From Sva-07 sp963741755 (lineage in GTDB: Bacteria > Actinomycetota > Acidimicrobiia > Acidimicrobiales > Ilumatobacteraceae): DNA of 64,000 nt. Positions 26,341-36,336 of the stretch are shown piece after piece. Below the pieces are notes generated by a model. That model saw nothing but the letters and a program-made list of their open reading frames with translations, searched no databases and was not told the origin of the DNA. Numbering within the stretch: position 1 is the stretch's first letter; the number at the start of each line of letters is the position of its first letter. The position numbers were made by a program, and so were the translations under genes. The stretch is from positions 278,978-342,977 of the forward strand of contig CAVUJG010000004.1 in assembly GCA_963741755.1 (NCBI GenBank). The letters are read 5' to 3'.

Positions 26341-28681
26341 GTCGTCTCCTGTCGGGATTACATCAGCGGGTCTGACCCGTGATGTAATCGTCACGTGTGC
26401 GTCTTGGATGGCCCGCCAGACCTTCTCGGCGGTGGCCGGCATGTCGATGTGGCGGATGCCGAGGTGGCTGAGGGCGTCGATCACGGCGGATTGCACGGCC
26501 GGCGTCGAGCCGATCGTGCCCGACTCGCCGACGCCCTTGGCACCGAGCGGGTTGACGAACGTCGGGGTCTCCATGTGGATCACCTCGAAGCTCGGCAGCT
26601 CGGTCGCCGAGATCATCCCGTATTCGGCGAGGTTCGACGTGATCGGGTTGCCGTCCTCGTCGTAGCGGACCTCCTCGAGCAGCGCCTGCGCGGTGCCCTG
26701 GGCGATGCCACCGTGAATCTGGCCGTCGAGCAGCATCGGGTTGACGACGCGGCCGGCGTCGTCGCACGCCACCTGACGCAGGTGCTTGACCTGGCCGGTA
26801 CCGGTGTCGACCTCGACGACGGCGACGTGGGCGCCGAACGGGAACGTGGCCTGGCCAGCCTCGAAGCGGGTGTCGATCGTGAGGTCGTCACCCTGACCTT
26901 TCGCCGCAACGGCGAGATCGGCCCACGTCTTGGCAACCGCCGGCGTGCCGGCGACGTGGAACGCGCCGTTGTCCTTGTCGAGCACGATGTCGGCTTCGTC
27001 GGCTTCCAACAGCGATGCCGCCAGCTTCTGTGCCTTCTCGACGAGTTCGATCGACGCCTTGTTGACCGCGGCGCCGCCCTGTTGGAGCGAACGCGATCCC
27101 ATCGTGCCGCCACCCTCGGGCACCAGGTCGGTGTCGCCCCAGATCAGGGTGATCTTGTCCATCGGGATCCCGGTCTGGTCGCTGGCGATCATCGACCACG
27201 ACGTGTCGTGACCCTGACCGTGCGGCGATGTGCCGGTGTAGACGAGCGCCGACCCGTCGTCCTGTACCTCGATCTTGGCGGCCTCGCCCATCGGGTCGAC
27301 GCCGCCGGTCACTTCGACGTACACGCTGACGCCGATCCCGAGTTGCTTGTCGTCGCCCGACTCTCGGCGACGAGCCTGGTCGGCGCGCAGGTCGGCGTAG
27401 CCGGCGGCTTCGAGGGCCTTGTCGAGCGCTCCTTCGAAGTCGCCGACGTCGTAGACGTGGCCGATCGCGGTCGCGTGCGGTTCGAGGAATTTGGGGATCA
27501 GGTTGATGCGGCGCACCTCGGCGGCGTCCTTGCCGATCTCGGCCGCGAACAGGTCCATCGCGCGTTCGGCCGCAGCGGTCGCTTCCGGTCGTCCGGCGCC
27601 GCGATACGGCACCGTCGGTGTCGTGTTGGTGACCACGGTGGTGGCGCGACACTCGACGTTCGGGATGTCGTAGACGGCCTGGCGCCATCGGTCGGGTCAT
27701 CGCAAAGCCGAGCACGCCGCCGACGTCCATGAAGCCGCCGGCGTCCTGGAACAGGTGGAGCTGGTAGTGGGTGACCTTGCCTTCGCGAGTGCCGCCGATC
27801 GTGATGTACTGCAGCTGCGCACGGCCGTGGCCGAGGTTCATCATCGACTCGCTGCGCGTTTCGCGCCAGCGCACCGGTCGGCCGACGGCCTTGGAGATCG
27901 GGCCGAGGAGCATCTCTTCGGCGTAGGTGCCGATCTTGGCGCCGAACGCACCGCCGACGTCGGGCGTGATGACGCGGACCTGGTCGGCCTCGATGCCGTT
28001 GGCCGCGGCGATCGGCGCCTTGACGCCCTGAGCGTGCTGGGTGGACAGCCACTGGTGGAGGCGCCCGTCGACCCAGGCGGCGGCCGAGCCGCGCACCTCG
28101 AGCGGACAGGGGGCGACACGCTGGTTGAGGAAGCGGCCCTTGACGACGACTTCGCAGTCGGCGAAGTACGCATCGGTGTCGGTGTTCTCGGGCATGCCGA
28201 GCACCGTCGTGTCGAACACGGCGTTCGAGCCGGCGGCGTCGTAGATCAGGGTCTCGGAGGCCATCGAGGCTTCGATGTCGATCAAGGCCGGCAGGAAGTC
28301 GACGTCGACGAACACCATCTCGGCGGCGTCGGTGGCCTGTGCGAGGGTTTCGGCGACGATCGCGGCGACGGGTTCACCGACGAAGCGGACCTTGTCGCTC
28401 GCGAGCATCGTGCGCGACACCATCGGGTTGAACTGCGATGGCACGGGCTCGAGCGCCATCGACTCGGCGGTGAAGACGCCGACGACGCCGGGCATGTCCT
28501 TTGCTCCCTCGATGTCGATCGAGAGGATGGTGCCGTGGGCCGCTGCGGAGCGTGCGTAGACCACGTGCAGGGCACCGGCGAGCAGTTCCTCGTTCAGGTC
28601 GTCGACGTACATGCCGCCGGTGGTGAGGAACTTGGGATCTTCCTTGCGCTGAACTCGGGTTCCCAGGATGCTGCCGGCCAC
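26341..28681 (-). CDS. Second CoxL-like molybdenum hydroxylase large subunit, frameshifted
   Basis: GTG 28681 (MAGSILGTRVQRKEDPKFL) is preceded by GGGGG. The protein shows VGGAFGAKIGTYAEEMLL and, after an extra C near 27684 is removed, VVTNTTPTVPYRGAGRPEA (active-site loop PYRGAGR, close to form II AYRGAGR). GTSPHGQGHDTSWSMI, GSRSLQQGGAAVN and GAKGVGESGTIGS follow. No coxS or coxM homologue adjoins it, so it must borrow small subunits or be nonfunctional. Its frame has no stop before the HD gene start: it reads through the hairpin at 26356-26389 (TSRVRPADVIPTGDD), so a family E insertion probably removed the native stop. Confidence 0.82.
26356..26389. repeat. Family E hairpin, 5' side of HD gene
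   Basis: Arms GATTACATC (26356-26364) and GATGTAATC (26381-26389) enclose CGGGTC-T-GACCCG. It lies 16 bp upstream of the HD gene ATG and within the open reading frame of the coxL-like gene. Confidence 0.88.
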
Positions 28682-28730
28682 GTGTGCCCCCTTCGGTGGT
28701 GATCGAATCGTCGAGTGACGTGAGCGCAAC

Positions 28731-29228
28731 CTAGTCGGCGACGGCGGGTGCGGGCCCAGCCGTGCGGGCGGCGAAGATCTGGGTGACCACGTTGTACGGC
28801 CAGCCGTCGGGGAGATCGCTGGGCACCGGCGGCAGCGGCAGGATCGTCGAGCGCTGGTCGCCCTCCTCGACGAAACCGATTTCCTCTCGTGCTGCTTCGC
28901 GGACGCCGTCGTCGGTGCGGAGCCGTTCGACCTCGCCGGAGAGCTGCCCGTTGACGCGCTGCAGTTCGTCGAGTTCGGCCTGTCGTTGGACGAGTTGGTC
29001 GCCCTGGTCGAACCACGTGCCCAACGGCAGGATGAACACCGCCGCCGCGAGCGTGCCGATGACCAGCAAGACGAAGACGCCGCTGAACAGTGCGACCTTG
29101 GGGCGTCGGAAGAGTCGTTTCTCGACGGGGATGGGTCGCGTGAAGTCGCCGAGGCGCGAACGACCGTCGTCGGATGCTTTCGCTGGTTCCTTCGGCCTCG
29201 GGATCGAGGTGGTCTTCGACCGGCTCAC
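28731..29228 (-). CDS. ftsB: FtsB/DivIC-type septum formation initiator
   Basis: The 165-residue bitopic protein has a charged cytoplasmic N-terminus (about 45 residues), one TM helix (VALFSGVFVLLVIGTLAAAVFIL) and a coiled coil with QLVQRQAELDELQRVNGQLSGEVERL, then the FtsB-like REEIGFVEEGDQ turn. It links FtsL/FtsQ in the divisome. In actinobacteria it normally sits between eno and DUF501/ppx. Here eno is next, but DUF501/ppx is 24 kb away. Confidence 0.88.
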   Translation of the reverse strand: MSRSKTTSIPRPKEPAKASDDGRSRLGDFTRPIPVEKRLFRRPKVALFSGVFVLLVIGTLAAAVFILPLGTWFDQGDQLVQRQAELDELQRVNGQLSGEVERLRTDDGVREAAREEIGFVEEGDQRSTILPLPPVPSDLPDGWPYNVVTQIFAARTAGPAPAVAD

Positions 29229-29282
29229 CGCGCCATTGTCGCAGGACCCGCACCAGAATCCGTGGCACGTCCACTCACCTGC

Positions 29283-29381
29283 GATGAGCGAAACCGCCGT
29301 ATCCGGTCGCTTCGCTCATCGGTGACGTCGAGATGTGGCCTGTGATGAGCGAAACCGCCGTATCCGGTCGCTTCGCTCATC
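29283..29381. repeat. Family A: two 38-bp repeats, 61-bp period
   Basis: Identical copies lie at 29283-29320 and 29344-29381, separated by a 23-bp spacer ending GGCCTGT. The repeat matches the 6.4-kb array, including inverted ends GATGAGCGA/TCGCTTCGCTCATC. The array lies between ftsB and eno, next to family B units, as at the first locus. Confidence 0.88.
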
Positions 29382-30927
29382 GGTACTTGGCGCACTCCGC
29401 ATGACGCGCGCCGACGAGGGAAGCGCCAGCGACGAGTCGGACGAGGCCGACCTCGACCGGGCAGCCACCGTCGTGACGTGAGGCCGAGCACTTGAAAGGG
29501 AAGCGCCAGCGACGAGTCGGACGAGGCCGACCTCGACCGGGCAGCCACCGTCGTGAGGTGAGGCCGAGCAGTTGAAAGGGAAGCGCCAGCGACGAGTCGG
29601 ACGAGGCCGACCCCGCTTGTCGACCGCTGAACTGCCGTGAGGCCGAGACGTAGAGCGGTGCGAGGGCGGAGCGGCCGCGGTATTCGGCGGTGTCGCCGAG
29701 TTCGGCTTCGATGCGCAACAACTGGTTGTACTTGGCGACGCGATCACTGCGGGCGGGGGCGCCGGTCTTGATCTGGCCGCAGTTTGTGGCGACGGCGAGG
29801 TCGGCGATCGTGGAGTCCTCGGTCTCGCCCGACCGGTGGCTCATCACCGAGGTGTAACCGTGGCGGGTGGCGAGCTGCACGGTGTCGAGCGTCTCGGTGA
29901 GCGAGCCGATCTGGTTGACCTTGATCAGGATCGAGTTGGCGACGTTCTGTTCGATGCCCATCTGCAGCCGAGCAGAGTTCGTGACGAACAGGTCGTCGCC
30001 GACGAGTTGGACCTTGTCGCCGATCGCCGCGGTGAGCGTGGCCCAGCCCTCCCAGTCGTTCTCGTCCATCGCGTCCTCGATCGAGACGATCGGATACGTG
30101 TCGACGAGGCGCTTCCAGTAGTCGGTCATCTCGGACGGCGACAGCACCTTGCCTTCGCCCGTGAGGTGGTAGGCGCCATCGCGGAAGATCTCACTGGTGG
30201 CGGGGTCGAGAGCGATGGCGATGTCGTCGCCGGGCGTGAATCCGGCCTTGGTGATCGCTTCGACGAGCACCCGGATGGCCTCCTCGTTCGAGTCGAGGTT
30301 CGGCGCGAACCCGCCCTCGTCGCCGACCGCTGTCGACAGTCCCCGGTCGTGGATGACGCCCTTGAGCACGTGGTACGTCTCGGTTCCCCATCGCAACGCC
30401 TCGGAGAAACTCGGCGCGCCAACCGGCATCACCATGAACTCCTGGAGGTCGATCGAGTTGTCGGCGTGCACGCCACCGTTGATGACGTTCATCATCGGCA
30501 CGGGCAGCACATGGGCGTTCGGCCCGCCGAGGTACGTGTACAGCGGGAGGTCGAGTTCGATGGCGGCTGCCTTCGCGATCGCCAGGCTGGTGCCCAAGAT
30601 GGCGTTGGCGCCGAGTCGCGACTTGTTGTCGGTGCCGTCGAGGTCGAGCATGACACGGTCGAGGAACCGTTGATCGGTGGCGTCGAAACCCTCCAGAGCA
30701 TCGGCGATCTCGTCGTTGACGAAGCCGACGGCATTCAGCACGCCCTTGCCGCCGTAGCGGTCGCCGCCGTCTCGGAGCTCGACGGCTTCGTGTTCTCCGG
30801 TCGACGCCCCCGACGGCACCGCCGCCCGCCCGAGCGCTCCGGAGTCGAGGAGTACCTCGACCTCGACGGTGGGGTTGCCACGCGAATCGAGGATCTCGCG
30901 TCCGGTGATGCTCAGGATTTCGCTCAT
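29377..30927 (-). CDS. eno: Enolase, reading into family B repeats
   Basis: From ATG 30927 (MSEILSITGREILDSRGNPTVEVEV) the protein is a complete enolase: GASTGEHEAVELRDG, the catalytic Lys/Glu region, VPMMNVINGGVHADNSIDLQEFM, GDEGGFAPNL, SIEDAMDEND, LVGDDLFVTN, IKVNQIGSLTET and SHRSGETEDSTIADLAVA. It converts 2-phosphoglycerate to phosphoenolpyruvate. The family normally ends near GRSALAPLYV (about residue 428, near 29645). Here no stop follows, and the frame continues for about 85 Ser/Arg-rich residues encoded by family B units, ending at 29377. A repeat insertion or an indel has removed the native stop. The adjacent mazG-mfd row is conserved in actinobacteria. Confidence 0.93.
   Translation of the reverse strand: MSEILSITGREILDSRGNPTVEVEVLLDSGALGRAAVPSGASTGEHEAVELRDGGDRYGGKGVLNAVGFVNDEIADALEGFDATDQRFLDRVMLDLDGTDNKSRLGANAILGTSLAIAKAAAIELDLPLYTYLGGPNAHVLPVPMMNVINGGVHADNSIDLQEFMVMPVGAPSFSEALRWGTETYHVLKGVIHDRGLSTAVGDEGGFAPNLDSNEEAIRVLVEAITKAGFTPGDDIAIALDPATSEIFRDGAYHLTGEGKVLSPSEMTDYWKRLVDTYPIVSIEDAMDENDWEGWATLTAAIGDKVQLVGDDLFVTNSARLQMGIEQNVANSILIKVNQIGSLTETLDTVQLATRHGYTSVMSHRSGETEDSTIADLAVATNCGQIKTGAPARSDRVAKYNQLLRIEAELGDTAEYRGRSALAPLYVSASRQFSGRQAGSASSDSSLALPFQLLGLTSRRWLPGRGRPRPTRRWRFPFKCSASRHDGGCPVEVGLVRLVAGASLVGARHAECAKYR
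29400..29650. repeat. Family B: ~80-bp tandem units, locus 2
   Basis: Three cores GGGAAGCGCCAGCGACGAG are followed by TCGGACGAGGCCGACC. GTGAGG unit starts are visible at 29478, 29558 and 29637 (periods 80 and 79). The array overlaps the 3' end of the enolase frame and adjoins family A copies. Confidence 0.85.
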
Positions 30928-31128
30928 GTTCCCAACGTATCGGAGGGCGAGGTCACCCTCCGAGAGCCCTTCGGCCCGACGTTGTGGAACCTCGTGTGAG
31001 GCGGAGCGCAGTTTTCCCTCAAGTTGCTCACCACGCGGGCCGATGACGACGACATGGAACCGCTGGATCCTCGAACGCGTGGAGCAATGATGCCGCCGCT
31101 CGTGGATGCGGTCGCGCCTGGGGCGCCG

Positions 31129-32880
<1,752 letters not shown>

Positions 32881-32884
<4 letters not shown>

Positions 32885-33951
32885 CCTCGTCGAGCGGCCT
32901 CCCTCGTTTACCGGCGCCCGCCGCCTCGGGCCCACCTGCGCTCGCAGCGCCTCCGCCCGCCGTCCCGACCTCGACTGCACCGCCACCGCCACCGCCACCG
33001 CCCCCGTCACCGCCCCCGCTACCGCTACCGCCCGCAGCGCCAGCGACGGCGCCGACGGTGGCGACGGACGAGCCAACGATGCCCGCGACACAGACCGAGA
33101 TGTCGCTCCCGCCCATCCAAGAGCCCAGCGACGTGCCCGTCGGAGCGGCCGGTTCGCCGTCGTTCACGCCGCTGCGTTCGGAGCCGCCGCCGCGACTGTT
33201 CGCGACGTGGTGGCTGCGCTACTTGCTGGCCCTCTCGCAGCTCGTCGGGATCGCCGTGGTGCTGATGCGCGAGTACGCCGTCCCCGGTGCGATGGACACG
33301 CTGTTCGTCGTGGTGCCCCATGTCATGGCGGCCGTGATGCTCGTCGGGTGGAGCGCCCTGACGATGCTCGACGCCGCCCGGCTCGTCCCGGCGACGCGGT
33401 ACCGCCAGCCGTCGCGTGCCTGGGTGGCCGTCGTGCTCTGGATCGGCGCCTTCGCTGCCCCCGTGGGCGCGCTCGCCGTGATCGACCGACTCCGCGAGCG
33501 TTTCGCCGAGAGCACCGACGACCTGTTGCCGATTGCGATCGGCGTCGGCGCGCTCCTGCTGTGTTTCGTGCTCGTCTGGTTGCCGTTCCGATATCACGTG
33601 CGCCAAGCCCATCGCATCGGGGCGCCGGTGAGTGTCGTTGCCGCATGGTTCTGGTTGCCGTTGGTCACAGCCGTCGGCGTGTTCTTGGCAATGGCGCTCG
33701 GTTTGCACGAGCTGCTCGCCGACAACGGCTTCACCGACCTCGAACGGACGGTGCAGGTCGCCGTGCTCTACGGCGTGCCGGCGTTGATGTTCGCGATGAC
33801 CACGTGGCGTGCAACCACCGTGTTCGACGAGGTCATCGAACTGCGTTGGATGCGCTGGCGCAACGAGTGGGAACAGACCCTCGCGGCGTTCGCCGCGCAA
33901 CCCGTACCCGGCCCGGAGGCATCACCGGCCATTCATCGCAGCGCACCCTGA
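32881..33951 (+). CDS. Membrane protein with Pro-rich N-terminus
   Basis: The 356-residue protein starts at ATG 32881, overlapping the previous gene's stop. The first ~110 residues are Pro/Ala-rich and disordered. Then come six or so hydrophobic helices (LLALSQLVGIAVVLM, VVPHVMAAVMLVGWSAL, AVVLWIGAFAAPVGALAVI and more) laid out like the preceding protein. The two genes look like paralogous partners in one transcript. No named family is recognised with confidence; DUF4328-like is possible. Confidence 0.7.
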
Positions 33952-33974
33952 TCGGTCAGGGTCGCGTGCCGAGC

Positions 33975-35471
33975 TCATCCAGCTGACTTGACCTCGTCCC
34001 AGAGGCTGTCGAGCGTTGCCAGCTCGGCGGAGCGCAGGTCGATCGAACGCTCGCGGGCCAACTGCTCGACGCCTTCGAAGCGGTCGCGGAACTTGTCGGT
34101 CGCGGCACGAAGCGCGAGTTCGGGATCGATGCGCAGGTGACGTGCCACGTTCACGATCGCAAACAGCAGGTCGCCGAGTTCTCCGGTGGTGGCCTCGTCC
34201 GCCTCGTCGGAACCTTTCGCCGCGTCGTGCATCGCCTCGTGCAGTTCGGCGGTCTCCTCGGCGATCTTCGGAAACGCACCGGCGACGTCGGGCCAGTCGA
34301 ATCCGACCTTCGACGCCTTCGAGCCCACTTTGGCCGCATACGCGAGGGCCGGCATCGATCGTGGGATGCCATCGAACACCGACGTGCGCGACTTCTCCTG
34401 GCGCTTGATGTCGTCCCAGTTCGACAACACCTCGGTCGTGTCGAGATCGGCACCGACGAGGTCGCCGAAGACGTGCGGGTGCCGACGGACGAGCTTGTCG
34501 TGGATGCCGTTCGCGACATCGGCGATCGTGAACCGACCCTCCTGCTCGGCGATCGTGGCGTGGAACTCGATCTGGTACAGCAGGTCGCCGAGTTCCTCGA
34601 TCAGGTCGGCGTCGGCGTCGGGCAACGTGTCGGCATCCGACGTCGCATCGGCGTCGAGCGCATGGATGGCATCGACGACCTCGTAGGTCTCCTCGAGCAG
34701 GTGAGGGATCAGCGACGCGTGTGTCTGCTCGATGTCCCAGGGGCACTGTTCGCGCAGCGTGCGGGTGAGCTCGTGGAAGCGGACGTAGGCGGCGCCGACG
34801 GGCGAGGCGAGGTGCGGGATCCACAGTGAGGTGAGATGGTCGGCTTCGATCGTGCGGTCGACCTCGGCCCACGTGGTCTCGACGATGCGTTCGTCGGCCG
34901 TGCCGAGCGCATGCAGGAGGGTGACCGGCTCGTCGCCGATCGCGTCGTCGACGGCGAGCTTGATGTCGGACAGCACCCAGTTGGCGTGCGTGTGGGCGAC
35001 GAGCATCGGGCCCCGCTCGCCCGCGGCGGCGGTTGCGAACTCGTGTCCGTCGACGAGGCGGACACCGGCCTCGATGGGGTCGATGCCGAGGCGGGCCCAC
35101 GCGACGTCGAGAAACGACATCGCCGGGCGCAGATCGCACTCGACGTCGTCGCGGGCGAGCAGGTGGCGCACCGTGCGCTCGAGCACCAGCGGCGAGCCGG
35201 GCACGGCGTAGAGGATCTCGCCGTGTTCGGCGGCGGCCGCCACGAGAGCCTCGGCGATCTCGGTGTAGACGTCGTCGAACGTGTCGGCGGTGTCGTACAA
35301 GTGGTCGAACGTCGTGGCACCCTCGACGAGGTCGGCCGACGGATGCACCGCTGTGCGCAGGTAGCGGTGGGTGGCACGAGCGATCTCGTTGCGTGTTTCG
35401 ACAGTCACGTGGTCGTGGCCGCCAGGGCCGAGGCCGACGACGACGATCCGCGGTCGATCGCCCCGACTCAT
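33975..35471 (-). CDS. mazG: MazG NTP pyrophosphohydrolase with N-terminal methylase-like domain
   Basis: The 498-residue protein has an N-terminal tetrapyrrole-methylase-like domain (RIVVVGLGPGGHDHVTVETR, YAVPGSPLVLERTV) as in YabN-type MazG, then two MazG domains. Domain one: LREQCPWDIEQTHASLIPHLLEETYEVVDAI with EELGDLLYQIEFHA, the EExxE/ExxD metal motifs. Domain two: FDWPDVAGAFPKIAEETAEL and GELGDLLFAIVNVARHL. It hydrolyses NTPs to NMPs, limiting aberrant nucleotides. The stop of the foldase-like gene lies 3 bp upstream. Confidence 0.92.
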   Translation of the reverse strand: MSRGDRPRIVVVGLGPGGHDHVTVETRNEIARATHRYLRTAVHPSADLVEGATTFDHLYDTADTFDDVYTEIAEALVAAAAEHGEILYAVPGSPLVLERTVRHLLARDDVECDLRPAMSFLDVAWARLGIDPIEAGVRLVDGHEFATAAAGERGPMLVAHTHANWVLSDIKLAVDDAIGDEPVTLLHALGTADERIVETTWAEVDRTIEADHLTSLWIPHLASPVGAAYVRFHELTRTLREQCPWDIEQTHASLIPHLLEETYEVVDAIHALDADATSDADTLPDADADLIEELGDLLYQIEFHATIAEQEGRFTIADVANGIHDKLVRRHPHVFGDLVGADLDTTEVLSNWDDIKRQEKSRTSVFDGIPRSMPALAYAAKVGSKASKVGFDWPDVAGAFPKIAEETAELHEAMHDAAKGSDEADEATTGELGDLLFAIVNVARHLRIDPELALRAATDKFRDRFEGVEQLARERSIDLRSAELATLDSLWDEVKSAG

Positions 35472-35473
35472 CG

Positions 35474-36214
35474 TCAGCCCAGGGCGACGACTTGGCCGGT
35501 CGTTGCGTCGAACGTGCCGTAGCGGGGGTCGACGAAGACGTCGGCGGTGGCGAGTCGGGTTGCGCTGTCGATCGTGGCGGTGACGGTGTCGGCGTCGGCC
35601 GGGTCGAGTTCGGCGAAGGGGCGGAACGACAACACGACCCAGGCGAACTCGACGCCTTCGGTGTTGAGCAGCGGGGCGATGCCGATGCCGTCGTCGGCGG
35701 AGAGGCCGGCGGCGACCTGCACGAACTCGACGTCGACGGCTTCGGTGATCTGATCGCTCGTGATGCAGCCGATGTCGCCGCCGGCATCGCCCAGACTCGG
35801 GTCGAGGTTCTCGGTGGCCAACAGTTCGTCGAAGTCGGCGCCGCCCGCCAGTTCGTCGGCGACGCGAGCGGCGATGTCATTGGATTCGACGACGATGCCG
35901 CTGATGCACATCGTGCCGCTGGACTCGATGCCGGCGTCGTAGATCGCTGCGGCCTCGTCTGCGTCGACGCCGCCGGTGTCGTCGGCGGCCACCTGTTCCT
36001 GGATCCAGGTGGTGATCTGTGCCCGGACGGCCTCGGCGGGCAGCGGTTGATCGTTCGGGGCGCCGAGTTCGGTCAGTTGTGCCTGGAAGTCGTCGCTGGT
36101 GAGCGTGGCGTCGCCGACTCGGGCGATGTTGCTGCTGTCGGAGAACGTCGTGCAGCCCACGGTGAGCGAAGCGATTGCAGCGACGGACAGCACGAGCGGG
36201 AGACGTCGATTCAC
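35474..36214 (-). CDS. SurA/PrsA-like foldase lipoprotein
   Basis: The 246-residue protein starts at GTG 36214; lipobox VAAIASLTVGC at about residue 21. An N-terminal helical region (VGDATLTSDDFQAQLTELG, typical SurA_N) is followed by a degenerate parvulin-like segment (ARVADELAGGADFDELLAT, then FAWVVLSFRPFAELDP). Position between mfd and mazG matches actinobacterial foldase genes. Peptidyl-prolyl isomerase activity is uncertain because the parvulin motifs are weak. Confidence 0.72.
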   Translation of the reverse strand: MNRRLPLVLSVAAIASLTVGCTTFSDSSNIARVGDATLTSDDFQAQLTELGAPNDQPLPAEAVRAQITTWIQEQVAADDTGGVDADEAAAIYDAGIESSGTMCISGIVVESNDIAARVADELAGGADFDELLATENLDPSLGDAGGDIGCITSDQITEAVDVEFVQVAAGLSADDGIGIAPLLNTEGVEFAWVVLSFRPFAELDPADADTVTATIDSATRLATADVFVDPRYGTFDATTGQVVALG

Positions 36215-36235
36215 CCGCCGCACGCTACCGCCCGC

Positions 36236-36333
36236 GGTTCCCCGAGCCCAGGTCTGCGGGAACCACGCTTGTTCCCCGAGGCCCGGGCTCCGGGAACCAC
36301 GCTGGTTCCCCGCGCCCAGGTCTCCGGGAACCA
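36236..36333. repeat. Family C: three palindromic units
   Basis: Units lie at about 36236-36266, 36271-36300 and 36304-36333, each of the form GGTTCCCC-GAGCCC...GGGAACCA with small variations (AGGTCTGCGGG, GCCCGGGCTCCGGG, AGGTCTCCGGG). The array fills the foldase-mfd gap and ends 4 bp from the mfd stop. Confidence 0.85.
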
Positions 36334-36336
36334 GGG

